Part shown: one piece after another, positions 26,451 to 36,106 of the stretch | Position numbering within the stretch: the stretch's first letter is position 1 | Layout of the letters: each line of letters begins with the position of its first letter | Assembly (NCBI RefSeq): GCF_000308435.1 | Contig: NZ_BAFR01000015.1 | Coordinates: 1-56,694, forward strand | From: Nocardia araoensis NBRC 100135 | GTDB lineage: Bacteria; Actinomycetota; Actinomycetes; Mycobacteriales; Mycobacteriaceae | Reading direction: 5' to 3' | DNA: 56,694 nt | Position numbers and translations under genes: made by a program | The notes under the pieces: model-generated | Told to the model about the DNA's origin: nothing | The model's database searches: none | The model's input: only the letters and a program-made list of their open reading frames with translations

Positions 26451-28184
26451 ATGCTGGAGACCGCCGGAACCATGCGGAAACTGCGCACGCGCGCGGTCGC
26501 GGTGATCCGGCGCGTCGAGGACGTCATCGACCTCAACTACGTCGGCTTGGTGGTGGCGACGGTGTTCTTCGCGCTGTCGGTGACGCCGTCGCTGCTGCCG
26601 CGCGACTGGCTGTTCCAGGGGTTGATCAGCGGGATCAACGCCGCTATCGGCTACGGTGCCGGCTGTTTGCTGGAGTGGCTGTACCGGCTGTGGGTGCGAC
26701 CGCGGCTGAAGATCTCGCCGCCGCCCACGTGGGCGCGTTACGCGATCAAGTCCGCCGTGCTGCTCACCGCCGCGCTGAGCGCCGCGCTGATGCTGGTGCA
26801 GTCGGCGCGCTGGCAGCGGGAGATCACGGCGTTGATGGGCATGGAGGGCACCACCACGCCCGCGTATCTGCGCACCGGTCTGCTCAGCTTGGCGGTCGGT
26901 GCGGCGGCGGTCGCGATCTACCGGACGGTGCGAGAGATCATCCTGTTCGTTGCCCGCCTGCTCAACCGGTGGGTGCGGGTGCCGCGCGAACTCGCTCCGG
27001 CCGCCGGGTTCCTGGTGCTGGTGGTGCTGGCGGTGACCATCTTCAACGGTGTCGCCACGCGGGCGTTCTTCGCGGTGGCCAACTCGGCGTTCAGTGTGCG
27101 CAACGACCACACCTCGGTCAACGCGGTGCAGCCGCAGCAACCGGAGCGCTCCGGCAGCCCGACCTCGCTGGCCAAATGGGAGACCCTCGGGTTCGAGGGG
27201 CGCTGGTTCGTCTCGCACGGACCCACGGCGAGCCGCATCGCCTCCGTCACCGGCCGTCCGGCCAAGGAACCGATCCGGGCATACGTCGGCCTCGAGTCGG
27301 TCGAAGGGGACCGGGAACCGGCCGAGCTGGCGGTATCCGAACTGGAGCGAACCGGGGCATTCGACCGGAAGGCACTCGTGGTGGTCACCACCACCGGGAC
27401 CGGATGGGTGAACTCGCTGGCGGCGGGGGCGATCGAGTACATGTACGACGGCGACACGGCGATCGTCGCCACCCAGTACTCGTATCTGCCCAGCGTGCTG
27501 TCGTTCCTGGCCGACCGAGGCAAGGCCACCGCCGCGGGCAAGGGCCTGTTCGACGCGGTGTATCAGCATTGGACCGCCCGCCCGCCGCAGCTCCGCCCCA
27601 AACTGCTGGTGTACGGGGAGAGCCTCGGCTCGCAGGGGTCCGAGGCGGCGTTCGACGGTCTGGCCGACCTGCGGGCCAAAGTCGACGGCGCGCTGTGGGT
27701 GGGCCCGCCCAATTCCAACCGGCTCTGGCAGCAGTTCGTCGCGCGCCGCGATCCGGGTTCTCGTGAGGTGCAGCCGCTGTACGCGGACGGGCTGGTGGTC
27801 CGGTTCGCCTCCGACAGCGCCGATCTGGCGCGGCCTTCGTCGGAATGGCGGCCGCCGCGCATCGCGTATCTGCAACACGCGTCCGACCCCATCGTGTGGT
27901 GGTCGGCCGATCTGATCTTCTCGCGGCCGGATTGGCTGTCGGAGCCGCGCGGCTCGGACGTCTCCGCGCAGATGCGCTGGTGGCCGTTCGTCACGTTCTG
28001 GCAGGTGGCCGCCGATCTGACCAACGCGCAGGCCGTCACCGACGGGCACGGACACCGCTACGGCAGCCTGGTCCTGGACGGTTGGGCGGCCATCGCCGCG
28101 CCGCCGGACTGGACCGCGGAACGTTCCGAGCGGATCCGCGTCGAAGTCGAGGCGGCGGAGGACTTCGAGCGGAAGGCCAAGTGA
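26451..28184 (+). CDS. Membrane alpha/beta-hydrolase (Abhydrolase_9 type)
   Basis: A 577-residue protein. Residues about 25-200 contain four or five membrane segments (VGLVVATVFFALSVTPSLLP, then later hydrophobic stretches), matching the N-terminal domain of this actinobacterial family. Residues about 245-570 form an alpha/beta-hydrolase with the nucleophile Ser391 in GESLGSQG. Function is not established; a lipase or thioesterase role at the membrane is inference. ATG 26451 is 6 nt after CATACT, a weak -10. The downstream CPBP gene overlaps by 4 nt, so the two proteins are probably made together. Confidence 0.85.
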   Translation: MLETAGTMRKLRTRAVAVIRRVEDVIDLNYVGLVVATVFFALSVTPSLLPRDWLFQGLISGINAAIGYGAGCLLEWLYRLWVRPRLKISPPPTWARYAIKSAVLLTAALSAALMLVQSARWQREITALMGMEGTTTPAYLRTGLLSLAVGAAAVAIYRTVREIILFVARLLNRWVRVPRELAPAAGFLVLVVLAVTIFNGVATRAFFAVANSAFSVRNDHTSVNAVQPQQPERSGSPTSLAKWETLGFEGRWFVSHGPTASRIASVTGRPAKEPIRAYVGLESVEGDREPAELAVSELERTGAFDRKALVVVTTTGTGWVNSLAAGAIEYMYDGDTAIVATQYSYLPSVLSFLADRGKATAAGKGLFDAVYQHWTARPPQLRPKLLVYGESLGSQGSEAAFDGLADLRAKVDGALWVGPPNSNRLWQQFVARRDPGSREVQPLYADGLVVRFASDSADLARPSSEWRPPRIAYLQHASDPIVWWSADLIFSRPDWLSEPRGSDVSAQMRWWPFVTFWQVAADLTNAQAVTDGHGHRYGSLVLDGWAAIAAPPDWTAERSERIRVEVEAAEDFERKAK

Positions 28185-28903
28185 GACCGCAACGGGCCGG
28201 GCGAACCGTTGCGGCCGTGGCCGTTCCGTTGCTCTGGAGCAATGCGGTTCTGCCCCGCCTCCGTCTCGGCATACGCGGACGAACCGCCGCCAACGCCGGC
28301 TTCGCCACCGCCTACGCTCTCACGCTGCGCGCCGAACCGGGCCGGTGGTCGTGGAGCGGCGTGCGCTGCGGGCTGCTCGCCGCCTCGGTCGTCGCGGCCG
28401 GTTACGCAGCGGCCCTTGCCGTTCCATCGCTGCGGTGGCAACTGGCCGAGCTCGCCGAACGAGGGCCCGATGTGTCGACGCGGGAGTGGGTGGTTGTGCA
28501 CATTCCTCTCGGGACCGTCTACAGCGAGGAACTCGTCTTCCGCGGCACGCTGGATCCCTTGCTGGACCGCGTTTTCGGTCCGCGAGCCGGTGCGGTTCTC
28601 GGCGCGACGACCTTCGGGCTCTGGCACATGACTCCCGCGCGGGCCGCGGGCGACAGTGTTCCCGCCACTGTGGCGGCGACCACGGCGGGCGGACTCGTGT
28701 TCGGTTGGCTGCGCCGCCGCACCGCGGGCACCGCCGCCCCCGCGTTGCTGCACCTCGCCATGAACGCGGGAGGAGCGGTCGCTCCGCGCCTGGCCCGCCG
28801 CTTGCGGGGTTCCGCGCGCGGGATGGCGGGGACACCGTGGGAGCTTGGGACAACTGTGGATGAATTCACCACTGCGGCTTCGGGTATACCGCGTTCCCGT
28901 TGA
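28181..28903 (+). CDS. CPBP-family intramembrane metalloprotease
   Basis: A 240-residue membrane protein of the CAAX-protease/bacteriocin-processing family. Glu116-Glu117 with Arg in EELVFRG and FGLWH (His149) provide the EExxxR and FxxxH motifs; a third histidine is in LLHLAMNAG. Function in actinobacteria is mostly unknown. The GTG overlaps the hydrolase stop (GTGA), implying translational coupling. Confidence 0.88.
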   Translation: MRPQRAGRTVAAVAVPLLWSNAVLPRLRLGIRGRTAANAGFATAYALTLRAEPGRWSWSGVRCGLLAASVVAAGYAAALAVPSLRWQLAELAERGPDVSTREWVVVHIPLGTVYSEELVFRGTLDPLLDRVFGPRAGAVLGATTFGLWHMTPARAAGDSVPATVAATTAGGLVFGWLRRRTAGTAAPALLHLAMNAGGAVAPRLARRLRGSARGMAGTPWELGTTVDEFTTAASGIPRSR

Positions 28904-29030
28904 CGGGGCGGCCGACGCGGGGTGCCGGACCGCCGCCGTGCCTGAAGCCGCGCCGGCACCGTCGTGTCGACCGTCCTCGCCGGAGAAGGGTGGGAGTCGA
29001 TCGCGTGCGGCGGGCGAGCGGAGCGGGAAG

Positions 29031-29036
29031 TAGGGT
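29031..29036 (+). promoter_or_regulatory. -10 element, sterol-carrier-like gene
   Basis: TAGGGT, 7 nt before GTG 29044; leaderless spacing. Confidence 0.6.
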
Positions 29037-29043
29037 CGGGCAG

Positions 29044-29433
29044 GTGGCAGGACGAGGCACGGTCGACCCCGCGCAGACGCGGGCAGCGGTGGCGGTGGTG
29101 AGCGAGTGGTTGCGCGACGAGTCGGTCGACGCGCCCGCCCGCGCCGAACTCGCGGCCGCGGTGCGCACCACGGCGCGCTCGCTGGCGGCCTCCGCACCAG
29201 GGCACTCGGTCGAGGTCCGGGTGCCGCCGTTCGTCGCGGTGCAGTGCGTCGAGGGCCCGCGGCACACCAGGGGCACGCCACCGAACGTCGTGGAGACCGA
29301 CCCGCGCACCTGGCTGCTGCTGGCCACGGGACTGCTCGAGTTCGATGACGCCCTCGACTCCGGCGCGGTGAGCGCCTCCGGCACACGCGCGGCCGAGATC
29401 GCGCACTGGCTGCCGATCGTCCGGGTCGAGTGA
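29044..29433 (+). CDS. Sterol-carrier-family protein (Rv0807-like)
   Basis: A 129-residue protein matching the small bacterial SCP-ortholog family found upstream of purF in mycobacteria: RVPPFVAVQCVEGPRHTRGTPPNVVETDPRTWL is its characteristic stretch. Ligand and role are unknown. GTG 29044 is set by the -10 seven nt upstream. It is convergent with the DUF3533 gene. Confidence 0.85.
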   Translation: MAGRGTVDPAQTRAAVAVVSEWLRDESVDAPARAELAAAVRTTARSLAASAPGHSVEVRVPPFVAVQCVEGPRHTRGTPPNVVETDPRTWLLLATGLLEFDDALDSGAVSASGTRAAEIAHWLPIVRVE

Positions 29434-29485
29434 GAGGCCGCTGCGCGACCCGATCCGCCGTCGCGCGAGTCGCCTCGCGAACGGT

Positions 29486-30811
29486 TCACGGCCGGACGAT
29501 GTTGCGGCGCTCCAGCCCCTTGCGGTCGTAGAAGCGGGTGACCGACGCGCCGAAGATCAGTCCGATCGCGAGCCCGAGGACCGCCATCCACACGCCGCGG
29601 GTGAGCCCCGCCTCGAAATTCGCGTCGAAGTACAGGATCGACCGCACTCCCAGGAAGACCTGGTGCATGGGTTCGAAGGAAGCCAGCCAGCCGAAGTACC
29701 TCGGCGTCGCCTCGATCGGCACGGTGCCGCCGGAGGACGGCAAGCCGAGGATGACGAACAGGATGAGGTTCACCAGCAGGCCCGCCGAGCCGATCGCCGC
29801 CAGCATGGACAGCCCGGTCACGCCGACGGCGATCATGGCGAGCGCGCTGTAGAGGTACAGGGCGAGCGGATTGCCGATCGGCATGTCCAGCAGTTTCCCC
29901 ACGACGAGGAACACCGCGGCGACGATGTTCGCCGCCAGCACGAACACACCCCACTTGATCAGCAGCGTCCTGAACCGCGAGATCGGCGTGGGCGGGTAGT
30001 GCACGTACCAGGGGCCGTACTCGGTGGGCACGAACCCGAGCTGCGCATCGATCATGGTGTGGATGACCATCGCGCCGACCACACCGGCCAGCAGCAGCAA
30101 CAGGGAGTAGAAGAACGCGGTCAGGCCCTGGCCGCTGCCGTGCGGCAGCGGGTGGTACTGCTGCTGCACCACCTCGATCGGCGAGGCCAGCGCGACCCTG
30201 GTCGCGCCGGTCAGCTCGGGCGCGGGCGGACCGCCGGGACGCGGGGCGAGCTGCGCGTTCACTTGGTCGAGCAGCTGCTTGCCGACCTGTTTGTTCACCT
30301 CGGTCAGCGCCTCGTTGCCGACCCGCAGCACGATCTGGGTGCCGAACGCGCCGGTGCGCGGGTTGGTCTGCACCGTGATGATCGGGCGCGGGATGTCGCC
30401 GGGTATGACACTGCCCACACCGAGATTGCCGAGCTGCTTGCTGAAATCGCTCGGGATGACGATCGCGCCGTAGACCTGCCCGGACTGCATCTGCCGCTCG
30501 GACTCGTTGATGCTGAGCACGCGCAGGTCGACTTTGTCCGAGGGCACCCCGTCGGCCAGCGCCCGGGTGATCTGGTCGCCGAAATTGACCTTCTGCTGGG
30601 TGCTCCCGCTGCCGATGGTGTCGCCGACATCCTGGTTCACCAGCGCGATCGGGAAGTCGTGCAGGTTCTGCTCCGGGTCGACGACATAGTCGAGGTACAT
30701 GATGCCGAGCAGGGCGGTGAGCAGGCTCAGCACCGCGATGGGAAACAGCACCATCCGAGGCCATGGCCTGCGCGCCGGTCCCGACGTGCTCGCGTCGTCC
30801 GTAGTCGTCAC
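29486..30811 (-). CDS. DUF3533 / YhgE-Pip-like membrane protein
   Basis: A 441-residue protein with one N-terminal membrane segment (VLFPIAVLSLLTALLGIMYL), a large extracytoplasmic domain of about 190 residues (ALVNQDVG, VYGAIVIPSDFS) and about six C-terminal membrane segments. This resembles ABC-2-type permeases and Pip/YhgE proteins, for which transport or phage-receptor roles are known in other bacteria. No ATPase gene is adjacent. The GTG at 30811 is chosen because TACGGT lies 7 nt upstream on the minus strand; longer frames are arginine-rich shadow. It is divergent from purF. Confidence 0.82.
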   Translation of the reverse strand: MTTTDDASTSGPARRPWPRMVLFPIAVLSLLTALLGIMYLDYVVDPEQNLHDFPIALVNQDVGDTIGSGSTQQKVNFGDQITRALADGVPSDKVDLRVLSINESERQMQSGQVYGAIVIPSDFSKQLGNLGVGSVIPGDIPRPIITVQTNPRTGAFGTQIVLRVGNEALTEVNKQVGKQLLDQVNAQLAPRPGGPPAPELTGATRVALASPIEVVQQQYHPLPHGSGQGLTAFFYSLLLLLAGVVGAMVIHTMIDAQLGFVPTEYGPWYVHYPPTPISRFRTLLIKWGVFVLAANIVAAVFLVVGKLLDMPIGNPLALYLYSALAMIAVGVTGLSMLAAIGSAGLLVNLILFVILGLPSSGGTVPIEATPRYFGWLASFEPMHQVFLGVRSILYFDANFEAGLTRGVWMAVLGLAIGLIFGASVTRFYDRKGLERRNIVRP

Positions 30812-30818
30812 GGTCCGC

Positions 30819-30824
30819 ACCGTA
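30819..30824 (-). promoter_or_regulatory. -10 element, DUF3533 gene
   Basis: TACGGT on the minus strand, 7 nt before GTG 30811. Confidence 0.55.
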
Positions 30825-30915
30825 ACAGTCGACGGCCCCGCGGCAACCCCGCTTCGGTCGCCTCGGATTGCTGCTCGGATGCGGCGGGGGTGCGCGGGCA
30901 CCGCCGCGGCATCCG

Positions 30916-30921
30916 TAGAAT
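30916..30921 (+). promoter_or_regulatory. -10 element of purF
   Basis: TAGAAT followed by a leader of about 30 nt with AGGGAG before the purF GTG. Confidence 0.6.
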
Positions 30922-30959
30922 GAAATCTGCCCCCAGCCCGCCCGAACAGGGAGCAAACG

Positions 30960-32549
30960 GTGACCAACGCCGAACTGCCGGTCCAGAGCATTTCCGCCAC
31001 CTCCTGTCCCGCCCCGGACGTCGACGAGAACGAGCCGCGCGAGGAGTGCGGAGTCTTCGGAGTCTGGGCGCCGAGTGAAGAAGTGGCGAAACTCACGTAC
31101 TACGGGCTTTATGCTCTGCAGCACCGTGGACAGGAGGCCGCGGGCATCGCGGTGTCGGACGGCTCGCAGATCCTCGTCTTCAAGGATCTCGGCCTGGTCA
31201 GCCAGGTGTTCGACGAGCAGACGCTGGCTGCCATGCCGGGTCACATCGCCGTCGGGCACTGCCGCTACTCCACCACGGGCGGCGTGACCTGGGAGAACGC
31301 CCAGCCCATCTTCCGCACCACCGCGGTGGGCTCCGGACTTGCCCTGGGGCACAACGGCAATCTGGTCAACACCGCCGAATTGGCGGGCCGCGCACGCGAA
31401 CTCGGCCTGCTCGCCTCCGTCCGGGGCGGACGGCCGCAGCCCGCCGCGGCGACCTCCGACTCCGACGTGGTCACCGCGCTGCTCGCGCACGCCGCCGCCG
31501 ACTCCAGCATCGAGCAGGCCGCGTTGGAACTGCTGCCCACCCTGAAGGGCGCGTTCTGCCTGACCTTCATGGACGAACACACCCTCTACGCCGCGCGCGA
31601 CCCGCACGGCGTGCGCCCGCTGTGCCTGGGCAGGCTGGAGCGTGGCTGGGTCGTTGCCAGTGAGACCGCCGCGCTGGACATCGTCGGCGCCGCCTTCGTC
31701 CGCGAGATCGAACCCGGCGAATTGCTGGCGATCGACGCCGACGGCGTGCGCTCGATGCGCTTCGCCAACCCCGAGCCCAAGGGCTGCGTCTTCGAGTACG
31801 TGTACCTGGCCCGGCCGGACAGCACCATCGCGGGCCGGTCGGTGCACGCCACCCGGGTGGAGATCGGCCGCCGCCTGGCCAAGGAGCACCCGGTCGAGGC
31901 CGACCTGGTGATCCCGGTTCCCGAATCCGGCACCCCGGCCGCCGTCGGCTACGCACAGGGGTCGGGCGTGCCCTACGGCCAGGGCCTGATGAAGAACGCC
32001 TACGTCGGGCGAACGTTCATCCAGCCCAGCCAGACCATCCGGCAGCTCGGCATCCGGCTCAAGCTCAATCCGCTGCGCGAGGTCATCCGCGGCAAGCGCC
32101 TGATCGTCGTGGACGACTCGATCGTGCGCGGCAACACCCAGCGTGCGTTGATCCGGATGTTGCGTGAGGCGGGCGCGCTGGAGATCCACGTGCGGATCGC
32201 CTCGCCGCCGGTGAAGTGGCCCTGCTTCTACGGCATCGACTTCGCCTCACGGGCGGAGCTGATCGCCAACGGCGCGGGCACCGAGGGCGACGTCGCGGAC
32301 ATGGTCGAGGGCGTGCGCCGGTCGATCGGCGCCGACACGCTCGGCTACATCTCGCTCGACGGCATGATCGCCGCGACCGAACAGCCGCGCTCGCGGCTGT
32401 GCGCCGCGTGCTTCGACGGCAACTACCCGATCCCGCTGCCCACCGAGGCCGCGATCGGCAAGAACGTGCTGGAGGGCATGCTCACCGGCCAGACCGAGGC
32501 CGAGCTGCTGGGCGACAACGCGAATGCGAGCGCGCTGAGCCGTCCGTGA
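30960..32549 (+). CDS. purF: Amidophosphoribosyltransferase
   Basis: A 529-residue enzyme that makes phosphoribosylamine from PRPP and glutamine, the first committed purine step. A 29-residue propeptide precedes Cys30 (EECGVFG), which becomes the N-terminal nucleophile after autocleavage. LYALQHRGQEAAG belongs to the glutaminase domain, VVDDSIVRGNT is the PRPP loop, and C-terminal cysteines (RLCAACFDG and others) fit the Fe-S containing Bacillus type. GTG 30960 follows AGGGAG. In M. tuberculosis purM follows directly; here 6.4 kb intervenes. Confidence 0.97.
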   Translation: MTNAELPVQSISATSCPAPDVDENEPREECGVFGVWAPSEEVAKLTYYGLYALQHRGQEAAGIAVSDGSQILVFKDLGLVSQVFDEQTLAAMPGHIAVGHCRYSTTGGVTWENAQPIFRTTAVGSGLALGHNGNLVNTAELAGRARELGLLASVRGGRPQPAAATSDSDVVTALLAHAAADSSIEQAALELLPTLKGAFCLTFMDEHTLYAARDPHGVRPLCLGRLERGWVVASETAALDIVGAAFVREIEPGELLAIDADGVRSMRFANPEPKGCVFEYVYLARPDSTIAGRSVHATRVEIGRRLAKEHPVEADLVIPVPESGTPAAVGYAQGSGVPYGQGLMKNAYVGRTFIQPSQTIRQLGIRLKLNPLREVIRGKRLIVVDDSIVRGNTQRALIRMLREAGALEIHVRIASPPVKWPCFYGIDFASRAELIANGAGTEGDVADMVEGVRRSIGADTLGYISLDGMIAATEQPRSRLCAACFDGNYPIPLPTEAAIGKNVLEGMLTGQTEAELLGDNANASALSRP

Positions 32550-32613
32550 ACGCGGGACGTCGCTCGGGATCCGCGTAGCCGAACTCGCTCACCGCGTGCC
32601 GCACAATGAGCGC

Positions 32614-33000
32614 ATGGATGCGAAGTACGCCGCCGCGCTGGAGCCCGTGCGTCGGGATCTGGCCGCTACCTGCGCGGTCCAGCCCATCGTGGTCGAGGAG
32701 ACGCATCAGGGCATGGACTGGGTGATGTTCTACGAGCCGGACGGTAGCGGCGCCGGGATCGGACCGCTGGTCGGCGACGACTACGCGGAGCAGGTGGCGT
32801 ATCTCGCCGACAAGGCGCACGAGTGGGCGGTAGAGGCGTTGTGGACGGCGGGCGAGTCGCCGGTGTGGCCGGTGTGCCCGGCACATCCGAACACTCATCC
32901 GCTGGCGGCGGGCGTGCGTGGCGGGGTGGCGGTGTGGTCGTGTCCGAGGACACGTGCGATGGTGGCGCCAATAGGGCAGTTGGGAGTCAGCGTGCCGTGA
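32614..33000 (+). CDS. Hypothetical protein with a Cys/His cluster
   Basis: A 128-residue protein with no recognised family. It is acidic in the middle and ends with a cluster CPAHPNTHPL...WSC that could bind zinc. ATG 32614 has CACAAT 6 nt upstream, a weak leaderless -10; the ATG 18 nt earlier is less likely. It follows purF by 64 nt on the same strand and may be read from it. No domain assignment attempted. Confidence 0.65.
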   Translation: MDAKYAAALEPVRRDLAATCAVQPIVVEETHQGMDWVMFYEPDGSGAGIGPLVGDDYAEQVAYLADKAHEWAVEALWTAGESPVWPVCPAHPNTHPLAAGVRGGVAVWSCPRTRAMVAPIGQLGVSVP

Positions 33001-33359
33001 CCCCGCACGTCGCAGACGATCACGAACCACCGCTGGAGTTCAGGCCAGTCGCGCTGCTGGGCGAGAACGCGAACGCGGTGCGCTGCTGATGCTGTTCGCT
33101 GTCTCGCGCGGTGATGTGGCGTGCTCGAGACATCATGCCGCGCACCGTCCGGCAATTCTGGACGTACGACCGGTTTTTCGCGCCGGTCGTAGTCGCCGCG
33201 CATAACACCTGTTGAGAGCGCTGCGGATTTTCTTCGAAAACGTAACGTGCCGAAAATGCTTCGTAGGTACGGTGCCGATCAGATCGGAAGTTCACCCGTG
33301 TCCGCACCGCGCCTGCGATCCAGGGCAACGCGGTGCGGCGCTCGAGAAGTGGGGCCGTG
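33001..33359. other. Gene-less stretch before the peptide transporter operon
   Basis: About 360 bp without a supported gene. It holds a hairpin with perfect 9-bp arms TACGACCGG (33165-33173) and CCGGTCGTA (33183-33191), perhaps a terminator for the preceding gene, and a possible -10 TACGGT near 33270. It is less GC-rich than the flanks between 33200 and 33290. Confidence 0.5.
33165..33191 (+). terminator. Hairpin downstream of the small hypothetical gene
   Basis: TACGACCGG / CCGGTCGTA arms with the 9-nt loop TTTTTCGCG. Position fits a terminator ahead of the transporter promoter. Confidence 0.45.
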
Positions 33360-34970
33360 ATGAGGAATTCGAGGTTGGGGCGACGGATCGGGGCGCGAAC
33401 CATCGCTGCCGTCGGTTTGCTGGGGTTGGCGGGATCGGTACTGGCAGGCTGCGGTTCCGGGCGAACCGGCGAGGAGGGTGACGGCGGCTTGGTGGCGGGC
33501 ACCACCGACAAGATCTTCTCGCTCGATCCCGCCGCCGCCTACGACAATGGGTCGCTGGTCGCCGAGACGCAGATCTACCAATACCTGCTCAACTTCGCAC
33601 CCGGTGACGCGACGCCGAAGCCGGACGCGGCGCAGAAGTGCGAGTTCACCGCGCCGACGGTGTACACGTGCACGTTGAAGGACGGCCTGAAGTTCGCCAA
33701 CGGCAACCCGCTGACCGCGACCAGCGTGAAGTTCTCCTTCGATCGGATGCTGCGGATCAACGACCCGAACGGTCCCGCGTCGCTGCTGGGCAACCTGGAG
33801 AAGACGGATGTGGTCGACGCGCGCACCGTCGCGTTCACCTTGAAGGTGCCCAACGATCAGACCTTCCCCGCGATCCTGCCCACCCAAGCGGGGCCGATCG
33901 TCGACGAGAAGGTGTACGCGCCGGACAAGGTGATGTCGGACGAGGACGTGGTGAAGGCCAAGGGTTACTCCGGCCCGTACACCGTCGCCAGTTACGACAA
34001 GAACAAACTCGTCGAGTATCGAGCGTTCGCCGACTACAACGGCATCCTCGGCAAGCCGAAGACCGAGACGGTGTCCACGAAGTACTACGCCACCACCGAC
34101 AACATGAAGCTCGACCTGCAGAACGGTTCGCTCGACGTCGGATATCGGTCGTTCACGCCCACCGACATCGAATCGCTGCGCAACGACGGCAAGGTCGCCG
34201 TGCACGAGGGCCCCGGCGGCGAACTCCGCTACATCGTGTTCAATCTGCACACCATGCCGGGTGGTACGCCCGCGCAGAAACTGGCCGTGCGCAAGGCTGT
34301 GGCGGCCGCCGTCGACCGGGCCGCGCTCGCCGACGGCGTCTACAAGAAGACCTACCTGCCCGCGTATTCGTCCGTGCCGCAGGGCATGCCGGGCGCGGCC
34401 GAGCCGTTCAAGGACATCTACGGCGCCGGGCCGAACAAGGATCAGGCGGCGAAGTTCCTCGCCGACGCTGGGATCGCGACGCCGGTCGAGCTGAATCTCC
34501 AGTACAACCCCGACCACTACGGCTCGAGCAGCTCCGAGGAGTACGCGGCGATCAAGTCGCAACTGGACGCCACGGGCTTGTTCAAGGTCAACCTGCAATC
34601 CACCGAATGGGTCACCTACCAGCGCGAACGCGCCCGTGACGGCTATCCGCTCTTCCAGTTCGGCTGGTTCCCGGACTTCCCGGACCCGGACAACTACCTT
34701 TCTCCGTTCTTCGGTCCGAACAACTTTCTGCAGTCGCATTTCGAAGACCCCGGCATCTCCGCCCAGCTGATCGCCCAGGCGACCCAGCCCGACAAGGACA
34801 AGCGGATCGCGCAGATCCAGCAGGTGCAGCGTGATCTCGCGCAGAACTTCCTGCCGATCGTTCCGCTGCTGTCCGGCAAGCAGATCGCGGTCGCCGCCAC
34901 CGGCGTCCAAGGCGTCGAGCAGACGCTCGACGCGTCGTTCAAGTTCCGCTATACGGTGCTGAGCAAGTGA
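33360..34970 (+). CDS. ABC transporter solute-binding lipoprotein, family 5 (peptide)
   Basis: A 536-residue lipoprotein. The signal peptide has a twin-arginine-like charged start and the lipobox VLAGC with Cys31. The mature part is an SBP_bac_5 protein (GNPLTATSVKFSFDRML, GPYTVASYDKNKLVEYRAF, FGWFPDFPDPDNYLSPFF), the group that binds oligopeptides, dipeptides or nickel/opine-like ligands. It is the first gene of a four-gene operon with two permeases and a fused ATPase; its stop overlaps the next start (GTGA). ATG 33360 gives the proper signal length. Confidence 0.92.
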   Translation: MRNSRLGRRIGARTIAAVGLLGLAGSVLAGCGSGRTGEEGDGGLVAGTTDKIFSLDPAAAYDNGSLVAETQIYQYLLNFAPGDATPKPDAAQKCEFTAPTVYTCTLKDGLKFANGNPLTATSVKFSFDRMLRINDPNGPASLLGNLEKTDVVDARTVAFTLKVPNDQTFPAILPTQAGPIVDEKVYAPDKVMSDEDVVKAKGYSGPYTVASYDKNKLVEYRAFADYNGILGKPKTETVSTKYYATTDNMKLDLQNGSLDVGYRSFTPTDIESLRNDGKVAVHEGPGGELRYIVFNLHTMPGGTPAQKLAVRKAVAAAVDRAALADGVYKKTYLPAYSSVPQGMPGAAEPFKDIYGAGPNKDQAAKFLADAGIATPVELNLQYNPDHYGSSSSEEYAAIKSQLDATGLFKVNLQSTEWVTYQRERARDGYPLFQFGWFPDFPDPDNYLSPFFGPNNFLQSHFEDPGISAQLIAQATQPDKDKRIAQIQQVQRDLAQNFLPIVPLLSGKQIAVAATGVQGVEQTLDASFKFRYTVLSK

Positions 34971-36106
34971 GTTCCGGCGACACGGCCGGGCCAGGGACGA
35001 CGACATCGGCGGACATCGCGCCGACACCGGTCCCGGCCCGGCCCTTCGGTCTGCGGCGAACCGGCAAGGGCGGCGACGATTCTCGCCACGGCGCGTTGCT
35101 GCGCTACCTCGGCGTGCGCCTGCTGCTGATTCCGGTGACCGCGTGGATCCTGGTCACGGTCGTGTTCTTCCTGATGCGCGTGGTCGGCGACCCGATCAGC
35201 GCGGCGATGGGCGGACGCATGACCCAGGAACAGATCGAGGCGCGCAAGGAGGCGGCCGGGCTGAACCGGCCGATCCTGACCCAGTACTGGGACTACCTGT
35301 CCGGGCTGCTGCACGGGGATCTCGGTCGCTCCCAGGACAACCGGGAGATCAGCGAGGTGGTGATCACCTACGGCGCCGCTTCGCTGGAGCTGGTGTGCTG
35401 GGCCCTCCTGGTGGCGTTCGCGATCGGCGTCCCGTTGGGCAGATACGCCGCGACGCGGCGGGATTCGGCTGCCGACACCACGTTGCGGTTGCTGGCCATC
35501 CTGTTCTACGCCGCGCCGGTGTTCTTCGTCGGCCTGCTGCTGAAGCTGGTGTTCGCGGTGCGACTGGGCTGGCTGCCGGTGGCGGGCCGGGCCAGCACCA
35601 CTGTGGAGCTGCGACTACAGCACGTCTCGCCGAAGACCAACATCATGGTGATCGACGCGATCCGCTACGGCGACGCCGGATACCTGGTCGACGTGCTGAA
35701 ACACGCTGTGCTGCCCGCTATAGCGCTCGGCCTGCTCACCGCGGGCATCTTCCTGCGGCTGGTGCGGATCAATCTGATCCAGACCCTGCGCGCCGACTAC
35801 GTGGACGCGGCACGGGCCCGGGGTCTGTCCCGCCGCGTGGTGACCGGGCGGCATGCCTTCCGCAACGCGCTGATCCCGATCGTCACGGTGATGGGCATGC
35901 AGATCGCCATGATGCTCGGCGCCTCGGTGCTCACCGAGACCACGTTCGAGTGGAAGGGCCTCGGCTACCAGTTCGCGCAGTACCTGTCGGCGCGTGACTT
36001 CATCGCCGTGCAGGGCATCGTCGCGTTCATCGCGCTCATCGTGGCGGTGATGAGTTTCCTGGTGGACGTCCTGGTGGCGTTGATCGATCCGAGGGTGAGG
36101 TTCTGA
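34967..36106 (+). CDS. Peptide ABC transporter permease (DppB-like)
   Basis: A 379-residue permease with a longer-than-usual hydrophilic N-terminus (about 45 residues, proline- and threonine-rich), then the classic start LGVRLLLIPVTAWILVTVVFFLMR. Five further membrane segments surround the EAA loop (DYVDAARARGLSRRVVTGRHAFRNALIPI). GTG 34967 overlaps the binding-protein stop, and the TGA overlaps the next ATG. Confidence 0.92.
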   Translation: MSSGDTAGPGTTTSADIAPTPVPARPFGLRRTGKGGDDSRHGALLRYLGVRLLLIPVTAWILVTVVFFLMRVVGDPISAAMGGRMTQEQIEARKEAAGLNRPILTQYWDYLSGLLHGDLGRSQDNREISEVVITYGAASLELVCWALLVAFAIGVPLGRYAATRRDSAADTTLRLLAILFYAAPVFFVGLLLKLVFAVRLGWLPVAGRASTTVELRLQHVSPKTNIMVIDAIRYGDAGYLVDVLKHAVLPAIALGLLTAGIFLRLVRINLIQTLRADYVDAARARGLSRRVVTGRHAFRNALIPIVTVMGMQIAMMLGASVLTETTFEWKGLGYQFAQYLSARDFIAVQGIVAFIALIVAVMSFLVDVLVALIDPRVRF

